The position numbers and the translations under genes are program-made. Shown here piece after piece: positions 28,837 to 37,701 of a stretch of DNA of 56,371 nucleotides (positions are counted from its first letter, which is position 1; the number at the start of each line of letters is the position of its first letter). Under the pieces are notes generated by a model that saw only the letters and a program-made list of their open reading frames with translations, was not told the DNA's origin and ran no database searches. The stretch spans positions 1 to 56,371 of the forward strand of contig JAQVAV010000020.1 of the NCBI GenBank assembly GCA_028690665.1. Reading direction: 5' to 3'. The DNA is from Paludibacter sp. Its GTDB lineage: Bacteria > Bacteroidota > Bacteroidia > Bacteroidales > Paludibacteraceae.

Positions 28837-30363
28837 TTATAAATCGGTGATTGGTTTATGTTTTGGTACAAGAACTTTCATAATTGCCCATGCAATAAGA
28901 TAAGCCAAAGCACATACACTAAACATGATTCCATAAGCAACAGCGACGTTTGAAGAAATAATATCTGTCGCTTTTTGTAGCATTGAAGGGTCAGTAACTA
29001 CGTTTTTCAGATTATCCACACTAATTTGCTCAAGTGAAATAGAGCTTGTAGCATGTACTAATCCCTGAGCTTTTGCTTCCATGATTCCTTTAATACGATA
29101 TGAATCTTCAAGACCACCTGCAAGTATCTGGACAAGTACGCCCCCAAGTCCTCCGGCTGCTGCTCCGATACCGGTAACAGAACCTACCGCTTTTTTAGGA
29201 AACATGTCTGATACAGTAGTAAATAAGTTCGCAGACCAAGCCTGATGTGCTGCACCGCCAATACTAATGATTGCAACTGCAGCTACGATTCCGAAGGTCG
29301 CGGCATACTGGGTACCTAATAAAAGTAAAGGTGCAAAAGCTATAAGTAGCAATGCCGTCATACGAGCTTTGTATGTTTGCCATCCTTTGTTCATAAATGA
29401 CATAGGAATAGAACCTCCATAAACAGAACCAATAATTGCAATTCCATAAACGATGAAGGTTGCAGTCATTACTGTATATTTTGTTTCAGTAGTATCCATG
29501 CCAACACAAAATTGCTGCTTGATATAAGTTGGCAACCAGAACAAAAGAAACCACCAAATACCATCAGTCATAAACTTACCTACGACAAACGACCATGTTT
29601 GGCGATAGCCAAGCATTTTAAGCCATGGAACTTTTACTTTTTCAGTATTTTCAGATACTGTTTCAGCTGTATCATCGCTATGAATATAGTCATACTCAGC
29701 CTGATTGATTTTGCCTTTTGCCAACATCTGTTTTGGTGAACCATAAAGTTTACCCCAGAAAATCAGCCAGATGAAACCTATTATACCGGTAATAATGAAT
29801 GCCATTTGCCAACCATGGAAAATTCCGAGAAATTTTTCATTTCCTTCGGCCGGATTCCATGCTGCAAGGATAAGTGGAATTATAAGAGCGCAAATCATAG
29901 CTCCTATATTGGAGCCTGAGTTGAAAATACCAGTGGCAAGTGCACGTTCTTTTTTAGGAAACCATTCTGCTACTGTTTTAATAGAGGCTGGAAAGTTGCC
30001 TGATTCACCTGCTCCGAAAATACCTCTGGCCGCAATTTGTCCGAATAGGCCTTTACCCATAAATGCGCTGAGGATTCCGGCAAAAGACCATGTTATTAAT
30101 GATATTGCAAGACCTAATTTAGTCCCGATTTTATCAATAATAAAACCGGCGACTAAAGTAAATCCTGCGTAAAACGCTGTGAATACAGATGTTAAGATCG
30201 AAAAGTCGGTTGCAGACCAACCAAAACCTTCAGTCGAACAAAAGTAGTCCTTCAGATAGCCAATCACATTACGGTCCATGTAATTGACTGTGGTCGAGAA
30301 AAGAAGTAAGCCAACAATCGTCCACCGATAGTTAGTCATCTTTTCTGCTGTTGATTTTGTCAT
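28837..30363 (-). CDS. exuT: MFS hexuronate transporter (ExuT-like, ACS family)
   Basis: A 508-residue inner-membrane protein. The opening YRWTIVGLLLFSTTVNYMDRNVIGYL (about residues 12-37) and the GAGESGNFPASIKTVAEWFP motif (about 117-136) are typical of the anion:cation symporter family that includes ExuT (galacturonate/glucuronate) and GudP. It is longer than ExuT (about 430-470) because of an extra loop between the last two membrane segments (about 425-475). It is the distal gene of a kdgK-eda-exuT set on the minus strand, which ties it to hexuronate uptake. Glucarate or galactonate is a less likely substrate. Confidence 0.88.
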   Translation of the reverse strand: MTKSTAEKMTNYRWTIVGLLLFSTTVNYMDRNVIGYLKDYFCSTEGFGWSATDFSILTSVFTAFYAGFTLVAGFIIDKIGTKLGLAISLITWSFAGILSAFMGKGLFGQIAARGIFGAGESGNFPASIKTVAEWFPKKERALATGIFNSGSNIGAMICALIIPLILAAWNPAEGNEKFLGIFHGWQMAFIITGIIGFIWLIFWGKLYGSPKQMLAKGKINQAEYDYIHSDDTAETVSENTEKVKVPWLKMLGYRQTWSFVVGKFMTDGIWWFLLFWLPTYIKQQFCVGMDTTETKYTVMTATFIVYGIAIIGSVYGGSIPMSFMNKGWQTYKARMTALLLIAFAPLLLLGTQYAATFGIVAAVAIISIGGAAHQAWSANLFTTVSDMFPKKAVGSVTGIGAAAGGLGGVLVQILAGGLEDSYRIKGIMEAKAQGLVHATSSISLEQISVDNLKNVVTDPSMLQKATDIISSNVAVAYGIMFSVCALAYLIAWAIMKVLVPKHKPITDL

Positions 30364-30398
30364 GTTTAATTAATTTAAAGGGGTTGTTATACGGGAAA

Positions 30399-31064
30399 TT
30401 ATTTGCGTATCTTTTTAACGATGTCTATGGTATCTTTACAAAGTTTTGTAATGCCGGCCCAATCACCGGATTTTATTAAATCGGCCGGGAAAAGATTTGA
30501 ACCCATTCCTACACAGGTTGCCCCTGCTTTGAACCATGCTTTCAGGTTTTCTTCTTCCGGCTTTACACCTCCTGTTACCATGATGTTTGACCATGGCATG
30601 GGTGCTTTTAAGCCTTTTACGAATGCGGCTCCCAATACATCGCCGGGGAATACTTTACAAATATCACAACCAGCTTCCTGTGCAAAACCTACTTCGGAAA
30701 CAGAACCACATCCCGGGGTATATGGAACTAAACGACGATTAGCTATTTTTGCAATGTCTGGGTTGAAAAGAGGGCCTACAATAAAATTAGCACCCAGTTG
30801 GATGTAAAGTGCAGCAGTGGAAGCATCGACAATGGAACCTACACCCATAATCATGTCCGGACATTCTTTGGCGGCAAATTTTACTAATTCACCAAATACT
30901 TCATGCGCAAAATCACCGCGATTAGTAAATTCAAAAGCACGAATTCCGCCTTCGTAACAAGCTTTTACTACATTTTTGGCAATGCCAACATTGGCATTAT
31001 AAAATACAGGAACAATTCCTGTTTCCTGCATGGTTGCAATAACCTGAATTTTTGAGAAACGCAT
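30399..31064 (-). CDS. eda: KDPG / 4-hydroxy-2-oxoglutarate aldolase
   Basis: A 221-residue cytoplasmic class I aldolase that splits 2-keto-3-deoxy-6-phosphogluconate into pyruvate and glyceraldehyde-3-phosphate. The start at 31064 ([12 protein letters not shown]) matches the family; the frame is open for 19 codons upstream without homology. The Schiff-base Lys lies in [10 protein letters not shown], and the fold motifs [18 protein letters not shown] and MVTGGV are present. It sits between kdgK and exuT, 35 bases from the transporter, so the pathway's last step is co-transcribed with kinase and uptake. Confidence 0.93.
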   Translation of the reverse strand: MRFSKIQVIATMQETGIVPVFYNANVGIAKNVVKACYEGGIRAFEFTNRGDFAHEVFGELVKFAAKECPDMIMGVGSIVDASTAALYIQLGANFIVGPLFNPDIAKIANRRLVPYTPGCGSVSEVGFAQEAGCDICKVFPGDVLGAAFVKGLKAPMPWSNIMVTGGVKPEEENLKAWFKAGATCVGMGSNLFPADLIKSGDWAGITKLCKDTIDIVKKIRK

Positions 31065-31206
31065 AATATTTATTTTATGATTTAAATCAATTATGTTTTT
31101 GATAGAAAAAGAAACAACCATTTTTTCATCTAATTATTAATATACAGGATCGATACTATAAGAAATAAATCCGGTAAAATAATCAATAAAAAAATGGTGA
31201 ATAAAT

Positions 31207-32232
31207 TTATCTTTGTACACGTCCACTGGCATCACCACCGGCCAACGCTTCTACTTCCTCTGCAGATACAAGGTTGAAATCACCGTTGACAGTATGTTTT
31301 AAAGCGGAAGCTGCAACTGCAAATTCTAATGCTGCACCTTGTGTTGGTTTAGTAAGTAAACCGTGGATAATTCCACCTGAAAAAGAATCTCCACCGCCGA
31401 CACGATCGATAATCGGATCTATATCGTAACGTTTAGAAGTATAGAATTCTTTTCCATCATATATCATGGCTTTCCAACCATTATGAGTTGCTGAAAATGA
31501 CTCGCGTAAAGTTGAGATAACGTATTTGAAATCAAATTCTTTGGCCATTTGAGTAAAAATTCCCTTGTAACCTTCTGCATCAGTATGCCCAGCTTCAACA
31601 TCAGCTTCAGGCTTAAATCCTAAACATAGTTCGGCATCTTCTTCATTTCCAATGCATACATCGACATATTGCATAAGCGGGCGCATAATAGATTGGGCTT
31701 TTTCTGTTGTCCAAAGTTTTTTGCGGAAGTTTAAATCAACTGAAACCGTAACTCCGTGACGTTTTGCGGCTTCACAAGCCAATTTAGTTAACTCTGCTGC
31801 TTTGTCTGAAATAGCAGGGGTAATTCCTGACCAATGAAACCAGTCGGCTCCTTTCATGATTGCATCGAAATCGAAATCAGAAACATTGGCTTCTGCAATT
31901 GCTGAGTGAGCCCGGTCGTAGATAACTTTGCTTGGACGCATTGAAGCTCCCGTTTCGAGATAATAAATACCTACACGGTCTCCTCCACGTGCAATAAAAT
32001 CGGTTTTAACTCCGTATTTACGCAAAGCATTTACAGCAGACTGCCCGATCTCATGTTTGGGTAATTTGGTTACGAAATAGGCGTCGTGTCCATAGTTTGC
32101 ACAGCTGACAGCAACATTTGCTTCTCCACCTCCATATACAACATCAAATACGTCTGACTGGACAAAACGGGTGTTGCCAGGAGTTGACAAACGGAGCATT
32201 ATTTCTCCTAATGTTACAATTTTTTTACTCAT
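31207..32232 (-). CDS. kdgK: 2-keto-3-deoxygluconate kinase (PfkB family)
   Basis: A 341-residue sugar kinase. The start at 32232 (MSKKIVTLGEIMLRLS) is chosen because the PfkB fold starts there; 14 more codons are open upstream. It has the glycine-rich YGGGEANVAVSCANYG near residue 34-50, a substrate loop, and the catalytic DRVGGGDSFSGG motif with the base Asp in GGGD. It phosphorylates KDG to KDPG. Its place just upstream of eda and exuT makes the assignment firm. A promoter element lies at 32302-32309. Confidence 0.92.
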   Translation of the reverse strand: MSKKIVTLGEIMLRLSTPGNTRFVQSDVFDVVYGGGEANVAVSCANYGHDAYFVTKLPKHEIGQSAVNALRKYGVKTDFIARGGDRVGIYYLETGASMRPSKVIYDRAHSAIAEANVSDFDFDAIMKGADWFHWSGITPAISDKAAELTKLACEAAKRHGVTVSVDLNFRKKLWTTEKAQSIMRPLMQYVDVCIGNEEDAELCLGFKPEADVEAGHTDAEGYKGIFTQMAKEFDFKYVISTLRESFSATHNGWKAMIYDGKEFYTSKRYDIDPIIDRVGGGDSFSGGIIHGLLTKPTQGAALEFAVAASALKHTVNGDFNLVSAEEVEALAGGDASGRVQR

Positions 32233-32301
32233 TTTTTGTTTATATAATTTGTTGTTTAAAAATTGGTCGACCAAAATTACACATTTTTTTTAATACTCCG
32301 G

Positions 32302-32309
32302 CAAAAGTA
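32302..32309 (-). promoter_or_regulatory. Candidate -7 element of the kdgK-eda-exuT operon
   Basis: On the minus strand this reads TACTTTTG, fitting TAnnTTTG, about 70 bases before the kdgK start. It sits in an inverted repeat with CGGCAA and TTGCCG ends (about 32299-32328), which may be an operator or the uxaC terminator. Confidence 0.45.
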
Positions 32310-32348
32310 CTTTTTTTTTGTATTGCCGAAGTTTAAAAAATGCCCGTT

Positions 32349-32360
32349 TTAGTGCACTAA
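32349..32360. promoter_or_regulatory. Palindrome TTAGTGCACTAA upstream of kdgK
   Basis: A perfect 12-base palindrome in the short space between the uxaC stop and the kdgK promoter, about 40 bases upstream of the -7 element. It is unlike the two operators near lacI, so a different regulator would have to bind it. It could be chance. Confidence 0.3.
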
Positions 32361-32370
32361 TTGCTGTTTA

Positions 32371-33777
32371 TCAGAAATTAAAGAAATTTTTAGCATTGTT
32401 ATAGCTAATATTTTCTACCATTTTTCCAATAAATTCTAATTCCTGATGTGGCAACAAACCTTGCTCAACGTCATTACCCAACAAATTACAGAGTGTACGG
32501 CGGAAGTATTCATGGCGGGGATATGACAGAAAACTGCGGGAATCAGTTAACATACCTACGAACCGACTTAACAATCCAAGTAACGAAAGTGAATTCAATT
32601 GTTTTTCCATACCATCTTTTTGGTCGAGGAACCACCAGCCGGAACCGAACTGAATTTTTCCTGCAACGCTGCCATCCTGAAAATTACCTAACATGGTAGC
32701 AATCATTTCATTGTCGGCAGGATTTAGATTGTAAAGAATGGTTTTTGTAAGTTTATTGTTGGTGTCAAGTCTGTCTAAAAATTTAGAAAGCGATTTAGAT
32801 GTGTTGAATGTTCCGATTGAATCAAATCCGGTGTCAGGGCCAAGTTGTCTGAACAAACGGGTATTGTTGTTGCGAATGGCACCATAATGGAATTGCTGAG
32901 TCCAGCCTTTTTCCCAGTCCATCTCGGCAAAAATTACCATCATTGCCGATTTGAATTTCAGAATTTCTTCATGAGTTAGTTCTTTTCCACCGTAAATTTT
33001 ATTGAAAATGGCTTTAATTTCAGCTTCAGTGTAATCTTCGGCATAAAATTCTTCGATACCGTGGTCGGATAATTTACAACCCATTTCGGCAAAGAAATCC
33101 TGACGTTTACGAAGAGCAATAATCATGTCGTCAAATGTCGAAATTGTTATCCCGGAAACTTTAGCTAGTTGTTCAACATAAGCGATAAAGTTAGCAGAAC
33201 TTTCTACAGCCATAGCTTTATCCGGACGCCATGTTGGCAACATTTTAATTTCAAAGCCATCATTTTTAGTTTTAATATGATATTCGAGATTGTCAACAGG
33301 ATCATCTGTTGTACACACAACCTTTACATTATATTTACGCATGAGGTTGCGGGCTGAATATTCCGGAGTCTGAAGTTTGGCTGTACATTCTTCATAAATT
33401 TCGCGGGCTGTTTTAGGCGAAAGCAGTTTTTCGATTCCGAAAGCAGTTTTTAGTTCCAGATGAGTCCAGTGGTACAACGGGTTACGCATTGTATAAGGAA
33501 CGGTTTCTGCCCATTTTTCAAATTTTTCCCAATCGGATGTATCGTTACCCGTGCAGTATTTTTCGTCAATACCGTTGGTGCGCATTGCACGCCATTTATA
33601 ATGGTCACCTCCCAACCATATTTCGGTAAGCGATTTGAACTGATGGTCATTAGCTACCATGGACGGAATTAAATGACAGTGGTAATCGATGATAGGTTGC
33701 TTTGCTGCATGTTCATGATACAGTTTTTGTGCAGTTTCAGTTTGAAGCAGAAAATTTTCGTCTAAGAAGTTTTTCAT
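32371..33777 (-). CDS. uxaC: Uronate isomerase (glucuronate/galacturonate isomerase)
   Basis: A 468-residue cytoplasmic enzyme of the amidohydrolase superfamily. It has the family's metal motif DYHCHLIPSMVANDHQF near the N-terminus (about residues 31-47), CTTDDPVDNLEYH (about 155-167), and a C-terminal GMLTDSRSFLSYPRHEYFRR (about 413-432), all typical of UxaC. It interconverts D-glucuronate with D-fructuronate and D-galacturonate with D-tagaturonate. It is transcribed divergently from the lacI-type regulator, with the operators between them, and upstream of kdgK-eda-exuT on the same strand. Confidence 0.96.
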   Translation of the reverse strand: MKNFLDENFLLQTETAQKLYHEHAAKQPIIDYHCHLIPSMVANDHQFKSLTEIWLGGDHYKWRAMRTNGIDEKYCTGNDTSDWEKFEKWAETVPYTMRNPLYHWTHLELKTAFGIEKLLSPKTAREIYEECTAKLQTPEYSARNLMRKYNVKVVCTTDDPVDNLEYHIKTKNDGFEIKMLPTWRPDKAMAVESSANFIAYVEQLAKVSGITISTFDDMIIALRKRQDFFAEMGCKLSDHGIEEFYAEDYTEAEIKAIFNKIYGGKELTHEEILKFKSAMMVIFAEMDWEKGWTQQFHYGAIRNNNTRLFRQLGPDTGFDSIGTFNTSKSLSKFLDRLDTNNKLTKTILYNLNPADNEMIATMLGNFQDGSVAGKIQFGSGWWFLDQKDGMEKQLNSLSLLGLLSRFVGMLTDSRSFLSYPRHEYFRRTLCNLLGNDVEQGLLPHQELEFIGKMVENISYNNAKNFFNF

Positions 33778-34014
33778 GATTATGAACTTTTAATGATTTT
33801 TGAATGTATTTTTATATGAGTTTAACTTCAATTTTATGCATTTTTTTTGTTTATAGTACCGATTAAAATGTAAAAACCAATAAAAAATGAGTCTGATTTT
33901 ATGTTTTTGAATATATTTTTGAATTTTTATTGCGGTTTAATTTTACTTGTTTTATTTGCAAATACTTGTTTTATAGATAGGTATGTTTATTTATGAAGTT
34001 GTTTTGTTGCTTTC

Positions 34015-34028
34015 CGTGTTCGCACACG
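34015..34028. promoter_or_regulatory. LacI-type operator 1
   Basis: CGTGTTCGCACACG, a near-perfect palindrome with CGTGT and ACACG arms. Operator 2 (34089-34102) has the same core. It overlaps a possible minus-strand -7 element (TATCTTCG on the minus strand, 34027-34034) for uxaC. LacI-family operators usually have a central CG and this length, so the adjacent regulator is the likely binder. Confidence 0.65.
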
Positions 34029-34034
34029 AAGATA
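34027..34034 (-). promoter_or_regulatory. Possible uxaC -7 element overlapping operator 1
   Basis: TATCTTCG on the minus strand, one base away from TATCTTTG, with TTTCG 18 bases upstream as a poor -33. It would leave a leader of about 240 bases before uxaC. Confidence 0.3.
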
Positions 34035-34065
34035 CAAAATATTTTATATTTACGAAATTATATAT

Positions 34066-34073
34066 TACTTTTG
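34066..34073 (+). promoter_or_regulatory. -7 element of the lacI-type regulator gene
   Basis: TACTTTTG fits TAnnTTTG. Operator 2 begins 15 bases downstream, covering the early transcribed region, which would allow autorepression. Confidence 0.5.
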
Positions 34074-34088
34074 TAGTGATTTGTTTTC

Positions 34089-34102
34089 TGTGTTCGTACA
34101 CG
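34089..34102. promoter_or_regulatory. LacI-type operator 2
   Basis: TGTGTTCGTACACG, matching operator 1 at 12 of 14 positions. The centres of the two operators are 74 bases apart, about seven helical turns, so both face the same side of the DNA and could be bridged by one tetramer or two dimers. Confidence 0.65.
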
Positions 34103-34229
34103 AGTGTAAATATATAACTAAGAGAACAAACTGATTTCTGTAAGAATATACGTTTTTTGTATGAGCATTAATTCAATGTTGATCTGAAAAAAGTTCAACA
34201 TATATATTTGAAAAATAAATAACAAGGTT

Positions 34230-35300
34230 TTGAAAAACACAGGTTCAAAAATAAGGATTAAAGATATAGCCCGCTTAGCCGGAGTATCGGAGGGAACAGT
34301 TGACAGAGTAATTCATAACAGAGGTGAAGTTTCCATGAAAAGTTGTGAAGCTGTGAAAAAAGTACTTGCTGAAATGAATTATTCTCCCAATATTTTAGCA
34401 AGATCGTTAGCTTCCAAGAAACAGTATATATTTGCTTGCCTTATACCACAACATGAAGTGGGAGATTATTGGGAAACCGTTGAAATCGGTTTTGATCAGG
34501 CTTACGAAGATTTTTCCCAATATAATGTAATGGTGACAAAGTATTATTTTAATCAGTTTGATGTTAATTCTTTTCAAGGTATTGCCAACCAGGTGGTTGA
34601 AGAAAATCCGGATGCTGTCATTATTGCCCCGATATTCCGGAATGAAACGATAGGTTTTGCCGAACGTCTTCATGCTCTAAATATCCCGTTTTCGTTTATT
34701 GATTCCATGATTGAAAATACAGGGTTCCTGACATATTATGGTCAGAATTCTTTTTTGAGTGGTTATATTGCAGGGAAGCTTTTATTGAGTGAATTGGAGG
34801 AAAACTCACAGGTAATTGTTATCCGGACAAAACGAAAAGGTGCCGCTTCAAACCAGACTTTATCAAGGAATGAGGGTTTTTTACATTATATAAAAGCGAA
34901 TAGTCTGGATAAAATACAATTGATTAACGCTGAAATTCAGGATGGAGATGAGGAAAATAATCTTGAGATATTGAGGCAAATTTTTCAGGAGAATAATCAT
35001 GTGAAAGCTGCAATTACCTTTAATTCAAAAGTATATAGATTGGCAGGATACTTATCTGAACTCGGTAAAGCCGATGTAAAACTTATAGGTTATGACCTCT
35101 TAGAGCAAAATGTTGAGTATCTGAAGCAAGATGTGGTTTCTTACTTAATTGCACAGCGTCCAGATAAACAAGCTTTTCTTTCAGTAAGAGATTTGTGTCG
35201 TGAGCTGATTTTTCATCAAGAAGTGAAAGCCGTCAATTATGTACCGGTGGATGTACTTATGAAAGAAAATATTGAAGATTATATAGTTTTTCAGGAATAG
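34230..35300 (+). CDS. LacI-family transcriptional regulator of uronate catabolism
   Basis: A 356-residue regulator. The start is a TTG at 34230 preceded by an AAGG-like ribosome site; no ATG lies between it and the helix-turn-helix. The HTH (IKDIARLAGVSEGTVDRVIH, about residues 9-28) and hinge (SPNILARSLAS) are typical of the family. Residues 65-340 form a periplasmic-binding-like sensor, less similar to classical LacI members and closer to the sub-group with a DxxxE-rich sugar-binding domain. Position and paired operators suggest it represses uxaC/kdgK and itself until a uronate or KDG-like inducer is present. Confidence 0.88.
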   Translation: MKNTGSKIRIKDIARLAGVSEGTVDRVIHNRGEVSMKSCEAVKKVLAEMNYSPNILARSLASKKQYIFACLIPQHEVGDYWETVEIGFDQAYEDFSQYNVMVTKYYFNQFDVNSFQGIANQVVEENPDAVIIAPIFRNETIGFAERLHALNIPFSFIDSMIENTGFLTYYGQNSFLSGYIAGKLLLSELEENSQVIVIRTKRKGAASNQTLSRNEGFLHYIKANSLDKIQLINAEIQDGDEENNLEILRQIFQENNHVKAAITFNSKVYRLAGYLSELGKADVKLIGYDLLEQNVEYLKQDVVSYLIAQRPDKQAFLSVRDLCRELIFHQEVKAVNYVPVDVLMKENIEDYIVFQE

Positions 35301-35344
35301 AAAAACTTTAAATCATATAAATCAACCTTTAAAATTTAATCATT

Positions 35345-36592
35345 ATGAAATTAGCTAAGTACAGTATTGGTGTAGGCGACCGTTTTGCCCATCAGGGTAA
35401 AGCTCAGCTACGTGCTATTATGAAAGCCAATGAAGCTGGTGTCGGAATCAGCCCGGTCTGGAACAAGTCCAATCGCGAACACATTTATGTTCATACACAT
35501 CCAGCTGATGTCAGAAAAGAAGCTGATGCGGCTGTGGCTGCTCTCGGATATAACGGGCCTTATTTCGTAGATGCCGATCATGTTAATTTATCGACAGTGG
35601 AACCTTTTGTTGAAACAGCCAATTTCTTTACATTAGATGTCGCTGCTTTTATAGGTAAACCTAGTTCTTCCAGAGATGTCGCTGCTTTTGTTGCATCTTG
35701 CGAAAAATATATGGGTGAATTGAAAATATTTGGAATTGATCATCCACTTCGTGTAACAAAAGACCTTTTGGAGGAAATAGCTTCCAAGTTTCTTGTTGCG
35801 ACTCAACAGGCGTCTGAAATATATAAATACCTTGTTGAAAAAAAAGGTGCCGGAAATTTTGTTACAGAAGTTTCAATGGACGAAGTAGAAAGCCCACAAA
35901 CACCTGTTTACATGTTATTTATATTGAAAATGCTTGCTGATAAAGGAGTTCCGGTCCAGACTATTGCACCTAAATTTACAGGACGTTTTAATAAAGGGGT
36001 TGACTATCGTGGCGATTTGAACCAGTTTGCTAAAGAGTTTGAAGAAGATGTTTTGGTCATTGATTATGCCGTAAAGAATTTCGGGTTGCCTGAAGAATTG
36101 AAACTTAGCGTACATTCGGGAAGTGATAAATTTTCTATTTATCCGGTTATGGCCGAAATTATCAAGAAACATGATAAAGGTCTCCATCTGAAAACAGCGG
36201 GAACGACTTGGCTGGAAGAAGTTATTGGTTTGGCATTAGCTGGTGGCGACGGACTGGAATGTGCAAAACAGATTTATGCTAATTCCTTCAATCGTAGTGA
36301 AGAGCTTTGTGCTCCTTATGCTGATGTGATAGATATTGATACTAAAAAATTGCCAACGGTTGAAGAAGTTAATACATGGACCGGAGAGAAATTTGCTAAT
36401 ACTCTACGCCATATTCCCGGACATCCAGATTATAATTCAAATTTTCGTCAGTTGATTCATGTAGCCTATAAGGTAGCAGCTGAAATGGGTGAAACTTATA
36501 CTTCGCTGCTCGAAAAACATGAAGACGTTATTGCCCAATGTGTAGAAGAAAATATCTACGAAAGACATTTAAAGAGATTATTTAATTTATAA
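35345..36592 (+). CDS. uxaE: Tagaturonate epimerase (UxaE-like)
   Basis: A 415-residue cytoplasmic protein. It resembles the tagaturonate/fructuronate epimerase family first described in Thermotoga (UxaE): KYSIGVGDRFAHQGKAQL at the start, FVDADHVNL (about 78-86), FTLDVAAFIG, TEVSMDE, IAPKFTGRFNKGVDYRGD (about 205-222), LSVHSGSDKFSIYP (about 255-268) and LKTAGTTWLEE. The family converts tagaturonate to fructuronate, so galacturonate can enter the glucuronate branch without a tagaturonate reductase and altronate dehydratase. None of those two is seen in the window, which fits. It is the first structural gene after lacI. Confidence 0.82.
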   Translation: MKLAKYSIGVGDRFAHQGKAQLRAIMKANEAGVGISPVWNKSNREHIYVHTHPADVRKEADAAVAALGYNGPYFVDADHVNLSTVEPFVETANFFTLDVAAFIGKPSSSRDVAAFVASCEKYMGELKIFGIDHPLRVTKDLLEEIASKFLVATQQASEIYKYLVEKKGAGNFVTEVSMDEVESPQTPVYMLFILKMLADKGVPVQTIAPKFTGRFNKGVDYRGDLNQFAKEFEEDVLVIDYAVKNFGLPEELKLSVHSGSDKFSIYPVMAEIIKKHDKGLHLKTAGTTWLEEVIGLALAGGDGLECAKQIYANSFNRSEELCAPYADVIDIDTKKLPTVEEVNTWTGEKFANTLRHIPGHPDYNSNFRQLIHVAYKVAAEMGETYTSLLEKHEDVIAQCVEENIYERHLKRLFNL

Positions 36593-36690
36593 AGAAAAGA
36601 TATGCACCTGAGAAGGGGGGAGAAAAGTGGATTTTTTAACAAATTCAACTCAATTCCCCTTTAGGGTTTAGAAATCATAATTTATTTATC

Positions 36691-37503
36691 ATGAGAAACT
36701 TATTTGATATAAAAGATCGGGTTATAGTGATAACCGGCGGAACAGGAGTTCTTGGAAGCTGTATGGTAGAATACCTTGCCGAACAGGGAGCCAAAGTTGC
36801 TGTATTAGCTCGTAATGAAGAAAAAGGAAACGAACTTGTTAGTAGTGTAAAATCTAAAGGCTTCGAAGCAAGTTTTTACAAAACAGATGTGAACGACATG
36901 GAGGTGGTTGAGAAAACAGCTTCTGAAATCATGCAAAGATACGGACGTGTGGATGTGCTTGTAAACGGTGCTGGCGGAAATCAGGCCGGAGCTACAATTG
37001 GTCCGGATAAAACTATTTTTGATTTGAATATTGATGCATTTAAAAAAGTCGTTGATTTGAACCTTTTTGGAACCGTAATTCCGACTATGGTTTTTGCTAA
37101 AATTATGGCGAAACAAAAACAGGGAAATATTATCAATATATCTTCTGAAGCTGCTCTACGTCCGTTAACACGTGTTGTAGGATATGGAGCTGCCAAAGCT
37201 GCCGTGACTAATTTTACAAAATACTTAGCGACAGAATTGGCTTCAAAATTTGGCGAAAATTTGCGCGTTAATGCTTTTGCACCGGGATTTTTTATTTCGG
37301 AACAAAACCGCGCTTTACTGACCAATCCGGATGGTTCGCTGACTGCCCGTGGAAATACGATTATTGCACATACTCCCTTTGCACGTTTCGGAGAGCCGGA
37401 AGAGTTGCTCGGAACATTGCATTGGCTTGCCAGTGATGCTTCGAAATTTGTAACCGGTACGCTGACTGTAATTGATGGCGGATTTGATGCATTTTGTATT
37501 TAA
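36691..37503 (+). CDS. SDR-family fructuronate reductase (D-mannonate oxidoreductase)
   Basis: A 270-residue short-chain dehydrogenase. It shows the NAD(P)-binding TGGTGVLG motif (about 16-23), NGAGG (about 93), catalytic Ser in NISSEAAL and the YGAAK active-site Tyr/Lys. It lies between the epimerase and mannonate dehydratase, so the expected reaction is reduction of D-fructuronate to D-mannonate. The E. coli enzyme UxuB for this step belongs to the unrelated long-chain mannitol dehydrogenase family; SDR-type replacements are known in other phyla. Reaction is inferred from context. Confidence 0.85.
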   Translation: MRNLFDIKDRVIVITGGTGVLGSCMVEYLAEQGAKVAVLARNEEKGNELVSSVKSKGFEASFYKTDVNDMEVVEKTASEIMQRYGRVDVLVNGAGGNQAGATIGPDKTIFDLNIDAFKKVVDLNLFGTVIPTMVFAKIMAKQKQGNIINISSEAALRPLTRVVGYGAAKAAVTNFTKYLATELASKFGENLRVNAFAPGFFISEQNRALLTNPDGSLTARGNTIIAHTPFARFGEPEELLGTLHWLASDASKFVTGTLTVIDGGFDAFCI

Positions 37504-37574
37504 AAACAAAATGTTTCGGGAAGAAAGTTAAAATTATCTATTGGCAATAATTTACACTGAAAAGTCTTGAAGAG

Positions 37575-37601
37575 GTCGGGGTGCAATTGGAGCGCCCCGA
37601 C
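37575..37601 (+). other. GC-rich intercistronic hairpin before uxuA
   Basis: GTCGGGG and CCCCGAC enclose 13 bases, with three further pairs inside (TGC/GCG), giving a 10-bp stem and 7-nt loop. No U-run follows, so it is more likely an RNA processing or stability element than a terminator. Confidence 0.55.
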
Positions 37602-37701
37602 TTGTTCCATAAAAATTTTCAAACAAGGGAAAAAATAGATATTGGTTTTTGTTTACTCTTCAAAAACGGTAAATAGTAGATTTAAAATGGTAAATTAGAT
37701 T

